This document shows, piece after piece, positions 1-11,100 of a DNA stretch of 64,000 nt. The position numbers and the translations under genes are program-made. Source of the DNA: Euclidia mi (taxonomy: Eukaryota > Arthropoda > Insecta > Lepidoptera > Erebidae); NCBI GenBank assembly GCA_944739405.2, contig OX123182.2, forward strand, positions 55,183,183-55,247,182, read 5' to 3'. The notes below the pieces were generated by a model. That model saw only the letters and a list, made by a program, of their open reading frames with translations, ran no database searches and was not told where the DNA came from. Positions within the stretch are counted from its first letter, which is position 1, and each line of letters opens with the position of its first letter.

Positions 1-240
1 TAATCCCAAATTAATAATTTTGAAGAAAATGTATCCTCTTCAAGGTTGAGTTTTATGACGCGCTGGCTTTACTCTAGACGATCTCGGTGATCAGTAGGCA
101 GCAGCTGATGAGTTATCTGTGTTTTACACGGAAACATCTTCAATTCTTTGACCAAAATACGCTGTAGAGTCAAATTCACGTTGTGTTTTTATCGCTGATG
201 ACACGATTATTCGACGTTCTTGAGGAGTAAAGCGGTCCAT
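1..240 (-). pseudogene. Possible mariner/IS630-like transposase N-terminal remnant
   Basis: On the minus strand an ATG at 240-238 opens about 38 codons beginning MDRFTPQERRIIV, followed by a stop. This start resembles the N-terminal helix-turn-helix opening of mariner-like transposases in insects (consensus of the type MxRFTxxQRxxIV). The reading frame closes early and no DDE motif or terminal inverted repeat is visible, and the window edge cuts it off. The family assignment rests on about 13 residues and could be coincidence. Confidence 0.3.
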
Positions 241-1521
241 GATTATTTTTAGTGAATTGTACATTTGATTACTACAAAATTTACAATATCAGAATTAGGG
301 CATGGATCCCGGAATTCCGAGATTTCGTATTTCCAAAATTTCGGAATTACGCTAGCATAAAATACGCACCTACCACTGCATAGTAAAATAACATAAATAA
401 CAAGCAAGTGGTCGATTGCCTAATGATATATTGGACATAGAATTGCAAATTTGGTTCCCGCTTTGAATAATCTGTGCGCAGTGGTATGGGTGTTATTGAA
501 ATATAGATTAAACCCGAGTTAGTTGTGTGTACCATTGAATTTGTATCTCGAAGCACATTGCCATTCTTGCTCGATGTGATATATGTGATGTTCAAAAGAA
601 AGGATCTATCTAATAGACCCCTTTGCGGCCTTGCCGCCTAATAATTCATGCAAATATAGGTAAACAAGACAACTTAGGCTTTCATTATAACCAATCCTGA
701 ATTACTACCGAACATCTTATAATCTGGAGACTCTACTGTTGAAACTTCTCCGTAAACGCCGTAACTGGCGGGATGACATTATAGTCATTTCGACACACCG
801 CCATCACTCGACCTCGACAACAAGAAGTCAATAAGGCCACATGCACGTAGGTACTTATGGAGAAGTCTCAGATATTTCCTCACAATGCTTTTCCTTTATT
901 GTCTAGCAGTCAGTCGATAATAAGTAAATAATTTGATCTGCAACTAACTTCGATAAAGTCACTAGTGCACCCGTGAATGTGAATCCGAGAGCTCTTCGTA
1001 GCAGTGCGATGATTTCGCTACTACCCTGCTGGCAAAAGCTACGCATGCCGAATATTTAAATAATAATGTGTTTTTACTCTACATCGCTGCTTACATGTAT
1101 TTTTGAGTAACTGCCCAACTTCAATTGCTTAGTCTCTGCGCTCAAATATCTCTGACCTAGACTGTGACCACCTTTAGAGAACTAAGTGCTGAGCTCGGGA
1201 ATTTTCATCATCTTCAAAGAATATGTGCGATTTGAATTAATTTACGAATAATCATTTTAAATATTTAGGTAGGTAGGTACTTTAAGTTTGTTCATGTAAA
1301 GTTTGTTAAAGTCCCTCGCAATATAAGATTTATGACCAGAGTTAGCGTAACCTGTTTTAAATTAAAATGGAGGTTTGGGTCCAAGACTCTTTAAAAATCA
1401 TGAAAATCAGAAACTATTTATCACTACCAAAAAGAAAATGAAATACGGGTACGAAGTGTATGCGTATGGTTTTCTAAATAGAGTGAAATCAAATAGAGTT
1501 GTAACAAAGGGACCGACGACA
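241..1521. other. Unassigned non-coding stretch
   Basis: AT-rich sequence with no ORF of convincing length or motif, no paired repeats and no RNA gene that I can recognise. The short open frames here have random-looking composition. Confidence 0.6.
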
Positions 1522-1665
1522 TTAACGGCCATTTTCAATATTCGAACTATAGATAGATCTGTAGATTTTTGATTCGTGTCTGACATATTTTGTATGGAGC
1601 TTATGTCAAAAATGAATCTAAAATCTACAGATCCACGTATAGTTCGAATATTAAATTCCGTAATT
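1522..1665. mobile_element. MITE-like element with long imperfect terminal inverted repeats
   Basis: The left arm (about 1522-1568) and right arm (about 1617-1665) are reverse complements over roughly 45 bases with a few mismatches and one small indel. Both contain the string ATATTCGAACTATA and the string ATCTGTAGATTTT. The centre of about 50 bases is not repeated and there is no ORF. This is the architecture of a non-autonomous DNA transposon; the superfamily is not determinable here. Confidence 0.7.
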
Positions 1666-1894
1666 AGTCGTAAAATGGAGCTACGCCGAAAAGTAATAAA
1701 TAATTCAAACTATGCAACGTTTGACAACGTACACTAAAACGAGTCTTTTTCAGTTACTGTTAGGATCCCCACTATAAGTAGGACATAAAGCTACAAATGT
1801 ATTTACATACACCGATGGTACATAGGTAATACTCAATCATTAACTTTTGCATAGGTTACTAGCAATTTGGTTTGCAATTAGTATTTATCATGTA

Positions 1895-2015
1895 CTAGCA
1901 GCCCGCCCCGGCTTCGCACGGGGTGACATTCGTTTTTTAAATATCTTTCTATCTATCGCCACTACAGACCTGGTACCTCGGGCACACACTTCTGTCTTTT
2001 CGAAGTTATGTGTAT
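1895..2015 (-). mobile_element. Helitron 3' end (minus strand)
   Basis: Read on the minus strand the sequence ends in GCGAAGCCGGGGCGGGCTG followed by CTAG and a host T, that is, the A|T insertion junction and CTRR terminus used by Helitrons. The GC-rich block just before CTAG is the usual place of the 3' hairpin. The opposite (TC) end is not clear, so this is probably a fragment. Confidence 0.6.
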
Positions 2016-2039
2016 ATTAAAATGTTAATTATCGTTCGC

Positions 2040-2195
2040 TTAATAATGTGCCCCGTAGATGGCAATAGGCCATCTACGGGGCACATCTCATCATCACCCC
2101 TTTCACATCGGGACCGAAACATAACTGGCGAAGTGTGGGTGTGTAATACACCTCTGCCTACCACTTCAGGGTTAAAAGGCGTGAAGTTATGATTA
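2040..2195 (+). mobile_element. 3' half of a tRNA-derived SINE
   Basis: The stretch around 2110-2195 (aactggcgaagtgtgggtg, then acctctgcctacc, then aaaggcgtgaagttatg) matches the 3' body of the SINE seen in full at 46190-46446 and inverted at 4312-4562. The tRNA-like head is missing. The junction with the older sequence is a hairpin (listed separately). Confidence 0.65.
2046..2086. repeat. Perfect 18-bp fold-back, 5-nt loop
   Basis: 2046-2063 and 2069-2086 are exact reverse complements (left arm ATGTGCCCCGTAGATGGC) around the loop AATAG. It lies at the broken 5' side of the SINE fragment and duplicates SINE sequence in inverted orientation. Confidence 0.9.
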
Positions 2196-2396
2196 TTTCT
2201 ATCTATCTATATAGTCAAGCCTGTCTCCAATTAGTGTAGGCAGAGACTGTGGTACGCCACATGCTTCGGTTTGAACATGCCTCTTTCGCTTCCTCGACAT
2301 TCATTAATCTCATCATGCATGCGCAACAATTATGGGTACTTTTAATTTGGCCCGTTTTCGCCTTGGGCGTGCCCTGCCCACATGTCCATACCATCT

Positions 2397-3830
2397 TCTT
2401 AATATATAAAATCTTTGCGTTACTGACTGACTGACAGTCACGCTACAGCCGAAACTGCTGATCACAAGGAGATGAAATTTAGCATGTATGTTCCTTGAGG
2501 AGTCTAGGGAAGCACTAAGAGAGGATTTTTAGAAATTCCACCCTAAAGGGGGTAAAACTGGGGGTAAAGTTTGTATGAAACTTTTTATTCCTTCAATGGA
2601 TTGACTACTTATAATATAAAAAGAAAACTTCAATGGATTCACTTGAAACTTTGTATATGTATTGGTTCCTCAAACGACGATAGTGAACACTAAGAATTTG
2701 TTCTTCAAAAAATTCCTACCCTTAGGGGGTTAGATAGGGGTTAAAAGTGTGTATGAAACGAAACTTATTATTCTTTACTGTTCCTCCAATGATGATAGTG
2801 AACACTAAGAATTAGTATTTTTTTAAATTCCTACCCTCAGGAGGTAAGATAAGGGGTCAAAGTGTGTATAAAACTTATTATTCCTTTCAGTGGATTGACT
2901 TCAAACTTTGTATATTGGTTCTTCAAATGATCATAGTGAACACTAATAAGAATATTTTTTTGGGAATTCTTCCCCTAAAAGGGTAAGATTGAGGGTTAAA
3001 GTTTGTATGTAACTTTGTATTCCTTTAATGGATTGACTTCAAACTCTGTATATTGGTTACTCAAACGACGAAACTTAACACTAAGGATTTGAAAATTCCT
3101 ACCCTCGGGGGTTAGATAGGGTTTCAAAGTGTGTATTAAACGAAACTTATTATTCCTTCAGTGGATTGACTTTAAACTTTCTATATGGTTTCTCAAATGA
3201 CGTTAGTGAACACCAAGAAAGTAGTTTTCGTAGTCACTCTCCTATGAGGCTTAAAAAAAGGGTGTCCCATTTTGTAATATAAAAAAAACTTCAATGGATT
3301 CACTTGAAACTTTGTATATTGGTTCCTCAAACGACGGTAGTGAACACTTAGAATTTGTTTTTTGAAAAAGTCTACCTTCAGGGGGTAAAATAGGGGTTCA
3401 ATGTGTGTATTAAATGAAACTTACTATTCCTTCAGTGGATTGACTTCAAACTTTGTATATTGGTTTCTCTAATGACCTTAGTAAACATTAAGAAAATCTT
3501 TTTGGAATTTCTTACCCTAAAGGGTTAAAAAGGGGAGTCAGAATTTCTATGAAACCTTTTTATTCCTTAATTGGATTAACTTCAAACTTTGTACATAGGT
3601 TCCTCAAATGACGTTAGTGAACACCAAGAAAGAAGTTTTCGAACTTACTCCCCTATGGGGTTTAAGAAAGGGTGTGCCATTTTCTAATATTAAAAAAAAA
3701 CTTTAATGGATTCACTTGTATATCGGCTCCCCAAGTGACGTTATTGAATTTATCACTAAAACGGGGAGTTCAAAAAGGGGTCCCAGTTTGTATGCAACTT
3801 TAATTCCTTCTTGATATTTTTTCTTCGTCC
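2397..3830 (+). mobile_element. Helitron-like 5' end followed by a diverged minisatellite
   Basis: A 5' terminus TCTTAATATATAAAATC followed by a TGACTGACTGACAG block and the phrase CATGTATGTTCCTTGAGG is shared with the complete short Helitron at 17525-17731. Behind it lies a tandem array of roughly nine diverged units of about 130-145 bp (about 2580-3820), each with a TGGATTGACTTCAAACTTTG segment, a GTGAACACTAAGAA segment and a CC(T)AAAGGGG-like segment. No coding potential. The 3' CTAG end of this copy was not located with confidence. Confidence 0.65.
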
Positions 3831-4311
3831 CTGAAGAGCACTTAGAGGAATTTAAGCGCTCTTCATCTTCACTAACTGAAATATGGGATGGTTATTTATA
3901 TGACAAATAGAAGCCAAAATACTTAGAAACGTTATTTTGTTATTTTAATTTATTTTTAAGCAGTCAAAATACTAAGAAAGAATTTTTGAACTTGGATAAT
4001 TTATTTTAGGTTTTTTTACAATGTCGCTGAGATATACAAATGTATACTGCAACGGAATCCTTGACTAATTTAATTTTAACTAGCTTTTGCAAGCAGCTAC
4101 GTTTAAATGAAATTATCATAGTTTGTTCGAGAGTTTTCATGAACCATTAATTAGTAAAATACACATCTAAATCGATGCAGCCATTTTTTTTTATTACCGT
4201 GAATAAATAGACAGACAGAAAAGCAATCTAAATAAATCATTGGGGTCCTGGAAACGGGTTAGCAACAATATGCAATACAGTTATTTTGAGATTACAGACA
4301 GTTTGTTTATT
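3831..4311. other. Non-coding; one Helitron-like terminus
   Basis: Mostly unassigned AT-rich DNA. At 4080-4103 the minus strand reads GTAGCTGCTTGCAAAAG then CTAG and a T, which resembles the Helitron 3' end in this genome but is diverged. Confidence 0.4.
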
Positions 4312-4562
4312 TTTTTATAGTCGCACGCCTGTATCCCCGAAGGAGTAGGCAGAGGTGTAATATTACAACCACATTTAGCCATGTTGCATATTAGGTCCCA
4401 CGTAATAGGCGGCGAGCCCATTGCCGTTACTGGGCACATTGGCAGACTCCGTGCTGCTTCTGAGAATTGGGAAAAACTGAGTTATACTTTTGCCCGACTC
4501 GGGAATCAAACTCGAGACCTCCCGTTTAGCAGAAGCATACGCTATCCACTGTACCACGCCTA
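4312..4562 (-). mobile_element. tRNA-derived SINE, minus strand
   Basis: Reverse complement shows a tRNA-like head with an A box (GTGGTACAGTGGATAGCG) and a B box (GAGTTTGATTCCCGAGTC), a body containing AATGTGCCCAGTAACGGC, and a 3' end CCTTCGGGGATACAGGCGTG followed by an A/T-rich tail. The same organisation occurs at 46190-46446 on the plus strand. Such SINEs are transcribed by RNA polymerase III and mobilised by LINE machinery. A real tRNA gene is excluded because the acceptor and anticodon stems do not form. Confidence 0.8.
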
Positions 4563-4564
4563 TA

Positions 4565-5433
4565 ATCTGTCTGTGTATAAAATCCTCGCGTTACTGATTG
4601 ACTGACAGACATGCTACAGCCGAAACAAATGAGCGCAAGGAGATGAAATTTAGCATGTATGTTCCTTGAGGTATTTGGGGGCACACCAAGAGAGGATTTT
4701 TGGCAATTCCGCCCCTAAAGGGGTTAAAGACATAAAGACATATTTATTTCTGCAATTTGATTGTTTACAACACTTATACAAGTCAAAACCCTATTCTAGA
4801 CGATGCCGGCTTTTCCTAGCTAAATGACTTCTTGAGAAGAAAGGCCGAAACAAACTCGAGAGTCATTTTTTTTGTCACTTCAATTTCTTTAGTCTTTTCT
4901 TGATCTTTTAAAGTCCAGACAAAAAAAAAGGGTTGCAAGTACAGTGCAGGATATCATCTGACGCTTTTGACTGACTCGGCCCACTGATGGCCCGCATTCA
5001 ACAGCAATCGTACGGCTCAACCTTGATTGAGGGAGCCAGCACGATCTGTATCACTATGCCTCCACGCCATCAGAAGGTGTATGCATAAGCATGTCAGCCT
5101 AAGCCATCGGACAGGTTAAACTGGTTGTCAGAATTTATATGAAACTTTTTATTCCTTCAATGTATTAACTTCAAGCTTTGTATACCTATTGGTTCTTCAA
5201 ATGAAGTTAGTGAACACTAAGAAAGTATTTTTGGAAATTCTTACCTAAGTGGATAAAAAGGGGATTCATTATTTGCATAGAACCTTTTATGCCTTCAAGT
5301 GATTAACTTCATACTCTGTTTATTGGATCCGCAAAGTTGGGCGCAAGAAGGTTAAATTTAGAATGTATTTTCCTTGAGGAGGGTGTTTGTACAAAATATT
5401 TTATCTAATCGTAGTTTACGCGTGCGAAGCAGC
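4565..5433 (+). mobile_element. Degraded Helitron copy
   Basis: Starts with the same 5' block as the 17.5-kb Helitron (TATAAAATCCTCGCGTTACTG, then a gene-less body with GTATGTTCCTTGAGG) and ends near 5412-5433 with GCGTGCGAAGCAGCGGGCAAAA, the GC-rich hairpin region that normally precedes CTAG; the terminal CTAG itself is mutated. A stretch at 4735-5115 is unrelated to the repeat units and may be a later insertion. No helicase ORF. Confidence 0.6.
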
Positions 5434-6138
5434 GGGCAAAATGAAACCGCTCTAAAGGACGATATACGCGCAAGAACAAGCCCTAGTCTGATACCGCTCT
5501 AAGTCGCAATATTATCCGACAGGATTTTGATTTCACTATTATTCTTTGTAGATTAACCACTGAGGTGGTTTTGCAATTGTTTAGAGCCTTTAGTTAAGTC
5601 GATTTTAAATTCTACCTACCAAAATCCAATTATTATTTTGACAGTAATCCGTCAGGCTTGTTAGAATTTAAATTTTATATTATACTCATATTACATACTG
5701 CAAGTTTATTGTGAATATATGGGTGTTGCAATAGGTACTTTAAGTAGCCCTTTTGTGATATCTACTACTAGATGTTATGAGTCTGGATGCTCTTTATGTA
5801 AGTTCTTTAATCTTTGTAAAGTAACCCGCAATGCATACTCTCCCTCCTTCTGCAGGTTTTCCCTGTAAATTAATTATTTTTATTCATAAACTGAGCTTTG
5901 TTTGTTTCTCGCGGACAAAGTTGTGGGACATATCTGTTTGTGGTAACTAATAATATCACCATGTTTAATGGCGTTTAGATCCATTTTACAGTGACCGATG
6001 TAATTTCGTCAAGCGTTTATTAGCAATTAGTGCCAATTAACCGAAAGAAATTAAACACAATGGAAATGATCGAATCGATTTATTTGTCTCAACAATATAA
6101 GTACGATTTGGCATCTATGAACATTACATACTGAAAGA
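5434..6138. other. Region upstream of the inhibitor gene
   Basis: No ORF or repeat that I can name. A TATAAG string at about 6096-6101 lies some 55 bases ahead of the inhibitor's ATG and is a possible TATA element. Confidence 0.4.
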
Positions 6139-6153
6139 GTGTACGTACACAAA

Positions 6154-7094
6154 ATGCAGGGCTACATCGCGTTGTTACTTCTGGGCACCTTTTGCCTGTC
6201 TGTGACCGAAGCGGCTGCTAAAGATAAGCCCTATGATTTAGAGAAAGCACCAGAATTATTCGCTAAATACTTAAAAGATTACAGCATGTATAAGTATATA
6301 CTTATACATGCAAGCCTCGAGGCGTTTAAGAAAAATCTTGTTTTAATTAACAAATTGAATAAAGATCCGTCTGCTACCTACGCTATAAATGAATTCACTG
6401 GTTTATCAGATGAAGACTATCATAAGATACGCCCTGCGGTAAGATCAAAATTTTTTATTGTCACTATTCCTTTTTATTTACATTGATTACTTTATGTGTT
6501 TTGCCCTTGTAGCAAAAACAAGAGCCGTCATATGTTTAATCTGTGAATTTGTGTGAGGAATACAGTCATTCATGCTGTGTTGTAAGGCAACGTAGCACCC
6601 AACCGGCAGGTCCTATTTATTATTTTCCTTTCAGTCTTTAATATGAATAATGTGCACCTATATTTTATTGAGATCATTACGCGGAGGTCACCTATGTAAT
6701 TTAAATAGAGGCAGAATACTATATCTAATGTTAGAATATAAAATCTACTTCTAAGTTATTTACCAAGAAATGTGCCTAAATATTTTCTTGGGTTTTCTTG
6801 GGTCGTGGATTATTTTTAAATGTGCTTTAATTTGATTTTTTTTGCTATACTACTTATGCATACGATTCGGTTGCTCCTCGAGAGTAAATAAAACATATAG
6901 GCTGGCTTTTGTAGTTCTTTATAAAGGTTTGGTTGGTTTTAAACTTATGTGCGTTATTCAAAGTATTATTAAAAGTACTAAGAGTTTAACAACTTTTTAT
7001 TATTTTTTTTATTCAGCAACCTGTTTTACAACAGGTTGCTGAATTTGATCTTAAAGAGTCTTTCCAAACGTTCAGATCTCGTTTGTTTTCTTAA
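6154..7094 (+). CDS. Secreted I29 (cathepsin propeptide-like) cysteine protease inhibitor, two exons
   Basis: Exon 1 is 6154-6438 and exon 2 is 7017-7094; the 578-bp intron starts GTAAGA and ends TTTTTTATTCAG, phase 0. The joined product is about 120 residues. Residues 1-20 are a signal peptide (hydrophobic IALLLLGTFCLSV core, likely cut after EAA or AAA). The rest carries the inhibitor I29 fold pattern: an ELFAKYLKDY helix, a long second helix with FKKNLVLINKLN, and the NEFTGLSDEDYHK block corresponding to the GNFD/ERFNIN-type region of cathepsin L propeptides. There is no protease catalytic domain. Stand-alone I29 proteins in moths (such as BCPI in silkworm) and crammer in fly block cathepsin L-like enzymes; that role is inferred here. 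I chose the ATG at 6154 because the frame upstream begins with GTG, not ATG. Exon 2 rests on an acceptor, an open frame and a homologous stretch in the 39.8-kb paralogue. Confidence 0.72.
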
Positions 7095-8906
7095 GAAAGT
7101 CGTTTTTGGCATTTGATATGACTATTCATCGATTTTAAAAACCAAAACTAATCGATTACACGACCATACTAACAATGGAGGAACGAAGAAGTAAATCACT
7201 TTGCTGGGTGAAATAAGCCGTCTGTATATGGAGATATCTTTATTATTTAACATTTTTGTTACAGGGCCTCATTATCCATGATTATAAGCAAGTGTTTTAA
7301 CCTGGGAAATAATATGAAATAAAAAAAATTGGGTGTCATTTTGTTGTATTATTTATCAATACTTAAATTAACAATTTGTCATTTTTCTTACACGAGACGA
7401 TTCGGAGAATCAAATTGTAGAAACTAATATACAGCAGACAATTCTTCGTCCTGTTGTGCCTGCAACACCAGTACCTGCATCACATTTGTTTGACAATTTG
7501 TCAGAAGCTGTTTGACCGCCGCTATCTTTCCTTGCTAAAGTACATTGCACATAATCGAGAGAGCGAGTATCTCGTAGGTATCATTCACAAGTGTGTCATA
7601 ATGGAAAAAGAGGCTAAATTAGACGAGAGATTATATAATACGTACGCATAACACCAATGTCTACCTTAGACTGCAATCAGCACAGTAATAGAGCAGAGAT
7701 GAGAGCCTAATAATTACTTACTTACAAAGATATCAAATGTCAAACACATATTCACTGGAACTTTGGTCGGGCTTAAATTAATACTCTTAAATGTAATTTG
7801 TATTTTAGTCTTGTACCAATATATTTATTCAAGTTTTATAAAACTTGGCTTTTGAGTTAATCGTTCCGAATACCCAAGCACTATAAATAGGTATGCAATT
7901 TAAACTTGTTTTAATATAAATGAACCGTAACTAATTGAATATAACAAAGTAACTTTCACGTAAGCATTAAGCTTAGCAATATATTTAAGTTCTATAACAA
8001 CTCTCAACTTCAGAGAAAATGCCTGTGACAGGTTCTCAAACTTATGACATTTACTCCTCCTTTGTGGCCACATTTTCATACCTATGACGTCACAACTTTA
8101 TAAAAAGCGTCTATTATAAATGTATGTATACAAGTAGATATTTTAATAATGAGAAAATAATTCACGAAATAAAATGTGTACGGAAAAGTCTCTTATTTTC
8201 CGGAAAAAAATACATTTTGTATTTAACACTTAGCCACCTGAGACGCTTTCCTTAAAATTTCTATGAGAAATCAGAGTAGGTACATGCGATTACTACCATT
8301 ATGTACATATTTTAGGTAAGTGAAATACTCACCCCGATTGGACGGCTAAGTGTAATAAACTGGGTGATTCGATCTAAAAGAAATTGCCGAGGAAGTTTGC
8401 CGAGAAGTCGTAAATAAAAAATTTACAGATATAATATCTGATAGCTTTGAACCTGCTATGAGAAATTTTATCGGTAATGGTGTTCTTTTCAAAAGATATT
8501 AAAGTGATTATTTGCATTAATAGTAAAGAAAAATATCTTAATAAAGATTTGTTAAATGTGGATCATCTTTAGGCACGTCAGCCGTAACTACTGACGATAT
8601 TATTCGGATCGGGTGCTTCCTTTCGCCCCTGAGATTGCAATCTATGACAACATACCTTTAAGCCAATCTAGTTGAAAATCGATCTACAATCAAAGACGAA
8701 TTAGTAAACGACCGGTGTTGGTAATAAAACAGAACAACTAGAAAGAACTTGAACGCCACTACGGGAGCTGCACTCTGATATTTAATTAAAGTTATTTTAG
8801 CACTATAAAACGTATTGACGTGTAATTGAAAATACAGCGGGATATTTGTTCGGAATTTATCGTAGTTGGAACAAACATACGAACGTGTTAAGCCTCACAA
8901 CTAGGC
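7095..8906. other. Downstream block shared with the inverted paralogue
   Basis: No solid gene. Most of it aligns by eye, inverted, with 37544-39830. The part from 7430 to 7651 contains a 65-codon open frame, but the paralogous copy (38990-39178, minus) is frameshifted relative to it, so I do not call it a gene. The part 8060-8900 is the upstream region of the core promoter below and is also present at 40785-41860. Confidence 0.6.
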
Positions 8907-8941
8907 TATAAATATTCGAGCTCTGAATTATGGCTTTAGTT
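8907..8941 (+). promoter_or_regulatory. TATA/initiator core promoter, copy 1
   Basis: TATAAATA at 8907-8914 and TTTAGTTG at 8935-8942 put the presumptive initiator A (8938) 31 bases after the first T, the spacing usual for arthropod TATA promoters. The block is conserved in the copies at 37.54 kb (minus) and 41.86 kb (plus). Promoter activity is inferred from motif and spacing. Confidence 0.5.
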
Positions 8942-9091
8942 GGACACACACAGATTTGTTTCGCGTGTTTTGGCCACAGTACACCTATTTAAACGACACT
9001 GGTAACAAACCGTTATTGATCAATTTGCTGTTGCTATTAGTCTGTTTGTTGGCTGTTGTCCCGAGTTTCCAAACTTCCCTCCAACCGAAAG
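8938..9091 (+). pseudogene. First-exon remnant with signal-peptide-like frame and lost start codon
   Basis: From 9016 a frame reads TTG-ATC-AAT then a run of leucines and valines (INLLLLLVCLLAVVPSFQ), looking like a signal peptide, and stops at a GTATGT splice donor at 9092. The first codon is TTG where an ATG would be expected. In the two other copies the same frame has a TAG. The next exon cannot be identified because a LINE inserted about 200 bases downstream. It may be the start of a secreted protein gene, possibly another inhibitor, but that is a guess. Confidence 0.35.
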
Positions 9092-9486
9092 GTATGTTGT
9101 GTTTTGTTAAACATGGTGACATACTGGCAGAGAAGCTAATGACTTATCCAGTGTTAATTAAACTGGTACTTACATAAACATATGTGTATGTTTCCATCCT
9201 AAACTTACTTTATCCAAGATCTAAGTAGTAGGTAGTAAGTATTTACTGAAACTGGGGTAAAAGAACAAGGGGAGAGAATTATGGAGGTTATTGGGGCACT
9301 CAATTTATACAGTGACCCAAATACTGTTAGAGTACATTTTATTGAACCTGACATGATATATGACAATTCCATTATTTACATTCATAATAATAATAATTTA
9401 AATTAAATTCTGAGACAATAGAGACCTCTAGCTATAATAAGATTACTCGTAACTCATTGACTAATACACTTAAACATAATAACAAA

Positions 9487-9620
9487 AATTTGATTAAATT
9501 AGTACATCAGAATATTAGAAGTATGATTAATAAAGATTTAGAAATGGAATAGTTTATGAACTGTAATGCTGTTGATATATTTTGCATCACTGAACATTGG
9601 CTAAAAAGCAACCAGTTCAT
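9487..9620 (+). pseudogene. LINE AP-endonuclease N-terminal fragment
   Basis: The frame reads KLVHQNIRSM followed by a stop and then VDIFCITEHWLK. These are the first two signatures of LINE apurinic endonucleases: the Asn of the xxNxRS block and the Glu of the TExW block. The sequence stops at the PLE insertion and resumes at 12058 with the same 12 bases. One in-frame TAG (at about 9547) shows it is dead. Confidence 0.7.
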
Positions 9621-9779
9621 ATTGAAATTAAACTACAGTTTACGGATTTTATCGCGTTGTATTGGTTTCACTAAGTTATTACATTTGAAACTAAAGATCT
9701 AGAAACTATATTTTTAATATATTACTAGCCAACGTTTCGAATTCTTTACAGAATTCATGTTCACGGCAGACTGAGGTGA

Positions 9780-9942
9780 GCTATCTGCAACAATAGCTGA
9801 CGCAGGTTCCAATTTGTACTCCAATCCGTTTGTTATTGTTTACGCCAACGAATTGTTATGATATGGAAAATAGATATAATACGTGTTTAGTTTTAAGGGT
9901 TTGGAGATACGAATAAAATATTTCTTTTCTTTTCTTTTCTTA
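9780..9942 (+). mobile_element. 3'-end-only LINE insertion inside the PLE
   Basis: The intact PLE copy at 23.6 kb reads ctgaggtga directly into tatttgtc; here 163 bases separate them. The insert contains CTGCAACAATAGCTGACGC, near-identical to the 3' UTR of the full-length LINE at 52.7 kb, then aataaaat and a (TTTTC)n tail. It is a severely 5'-truncated LINE or a SINE using the same 3' end. Confidence 0.7.
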
Positions 9943-10083
9943 TATTTGTCTTTTTCTTGAATGTATAAGTTATCTCAAAGTACCCGAGCATTTTTCAACT
10001 ACTGGTGTTACTATTTACGCAGAATGAGCTCACAGTGTCCTTAGGTCTTCTGGTGACTTTGTCCTTCTTGGGTTTCATTAGCC

Positions 10084-11098
10084 TTATGACAGGGTCCCAA
10101 GCTGTAGGAACATTCCAACCATCTTCCCTATTGAAATTAGGGTGTTTTTTTTAATTTCAATAGCCTCTCGTTTCATCCTTGGAAGAAAACGATGTTCTTT
10201 TGCGAGTATCTGTGGTTCATCAAATCGCAGGTAGTGGTTGGGTCCTTGTTCCACATGTTCACACACAGCAGACTTTGTTGAGCGTTTATGTTTTATGTCA
10301 GCTATATGTTCTTTGAGTCGAATGCCTATGCTTCTCTTGGTTTGTCCAATGTATGAGCGCCCACATTCACAGTCAATTTTGTAGACACCGGCCTCTTGCA
10401 AGGGTAACTGACACTTGACAGAAGGTAATAATTGACTGATCTTCGTTGGCGGCTTGTAGTAAGTTTTGATAGAAGCTCGCTTCAAGATGTAGCCAATTTT
10501 GTTGGTCACGCCCTTGATGTATGGGAGGACAGCAGGTTGTCTTTCTACTGTGGCTGGTTTTCTTTTCTTCTGGGATCTGTGACAGTGGCGCGGCGGTCGG
10601 AGCTTGTTGTCTTGTAGAACTTGCCTGACATGTTGAAGCTCAGCGTCCAGGTGTTTCTTGTCACAGATCCAGCGGGCTCTCTGAAACAGAGACATTCCTA
10701 CAGTAGCTAACTGTTTAGGATGGTGGTGAGATTCACCATTTAAGTACCTATTTGTATGGGTCTTTTTCCTATACACAGTATGGCTTAAGGAGTTGTTTTT
10801 ATTCCTGATGACAAGTACATCTAAGAAAGCTAAAGACTTGTTTGCCTCTAATTCCATTGTGAATTGTATTTGGTTATTAATAGAATTAAGATGGTTTAGG
10901 AAAGCATTAATACTATCTGTTGGTAAAATTGTGAAAGTGTCATCTACATACCGCTTGTAAAACCTCGGTGTGATGGTGGCAGTCTGCAGGGCTCGCGCCT
11001 CGAAGTCCTCCATGAAGATGTCAGCGACAACAGGTGATACTGTGGAGCCCATTGCTACACCGTCTACTTGTATGTAGTATTTCTTGTCCCATAACACA
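10084..11098 (-). pseudogene. Penelope-like RT plus GIY-YIG endonuclease, N-terminally truncated
   Basis: About 340 codons on the minus strand. From the N-terminus: RT fingers/palm with GVAMGSTVSPVVADIF and the catalytic YVDD, then thumb and linker (FLDVLVIR, YLNGESHHHP), then a GIY-YIG nuclease with GVYKIDCECG and SYIGQT, the Arg in SIGIRLKEH and a downstream Cys/His pair (CEH). The 5' part of the RT is missing and the first 19 codons of the open frame are antisense read-through of the inverted partner. Two extra T bases in the T-run near 10141-10149 shift the last part out of frame, so the natural C-terminus (ending CVNSNTSS in the 23.7-kb copy) is lost. Confidence 0.85.
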
Positions 11099-11100
11099 TC

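Noticed and set aside
2580..3820. CRISPR-like regularly spaced repeats
   Set aside because: Units are long, diverged and contiguous without unique spacers, in an insect genome; a Helitron minisatellite.
7454..7651. 65-codon ORF as a gene, with a partner at 38990-39178
   Set aside because: The two copies are open in frames that do not match after a one-base indel, so coding is not conserved.
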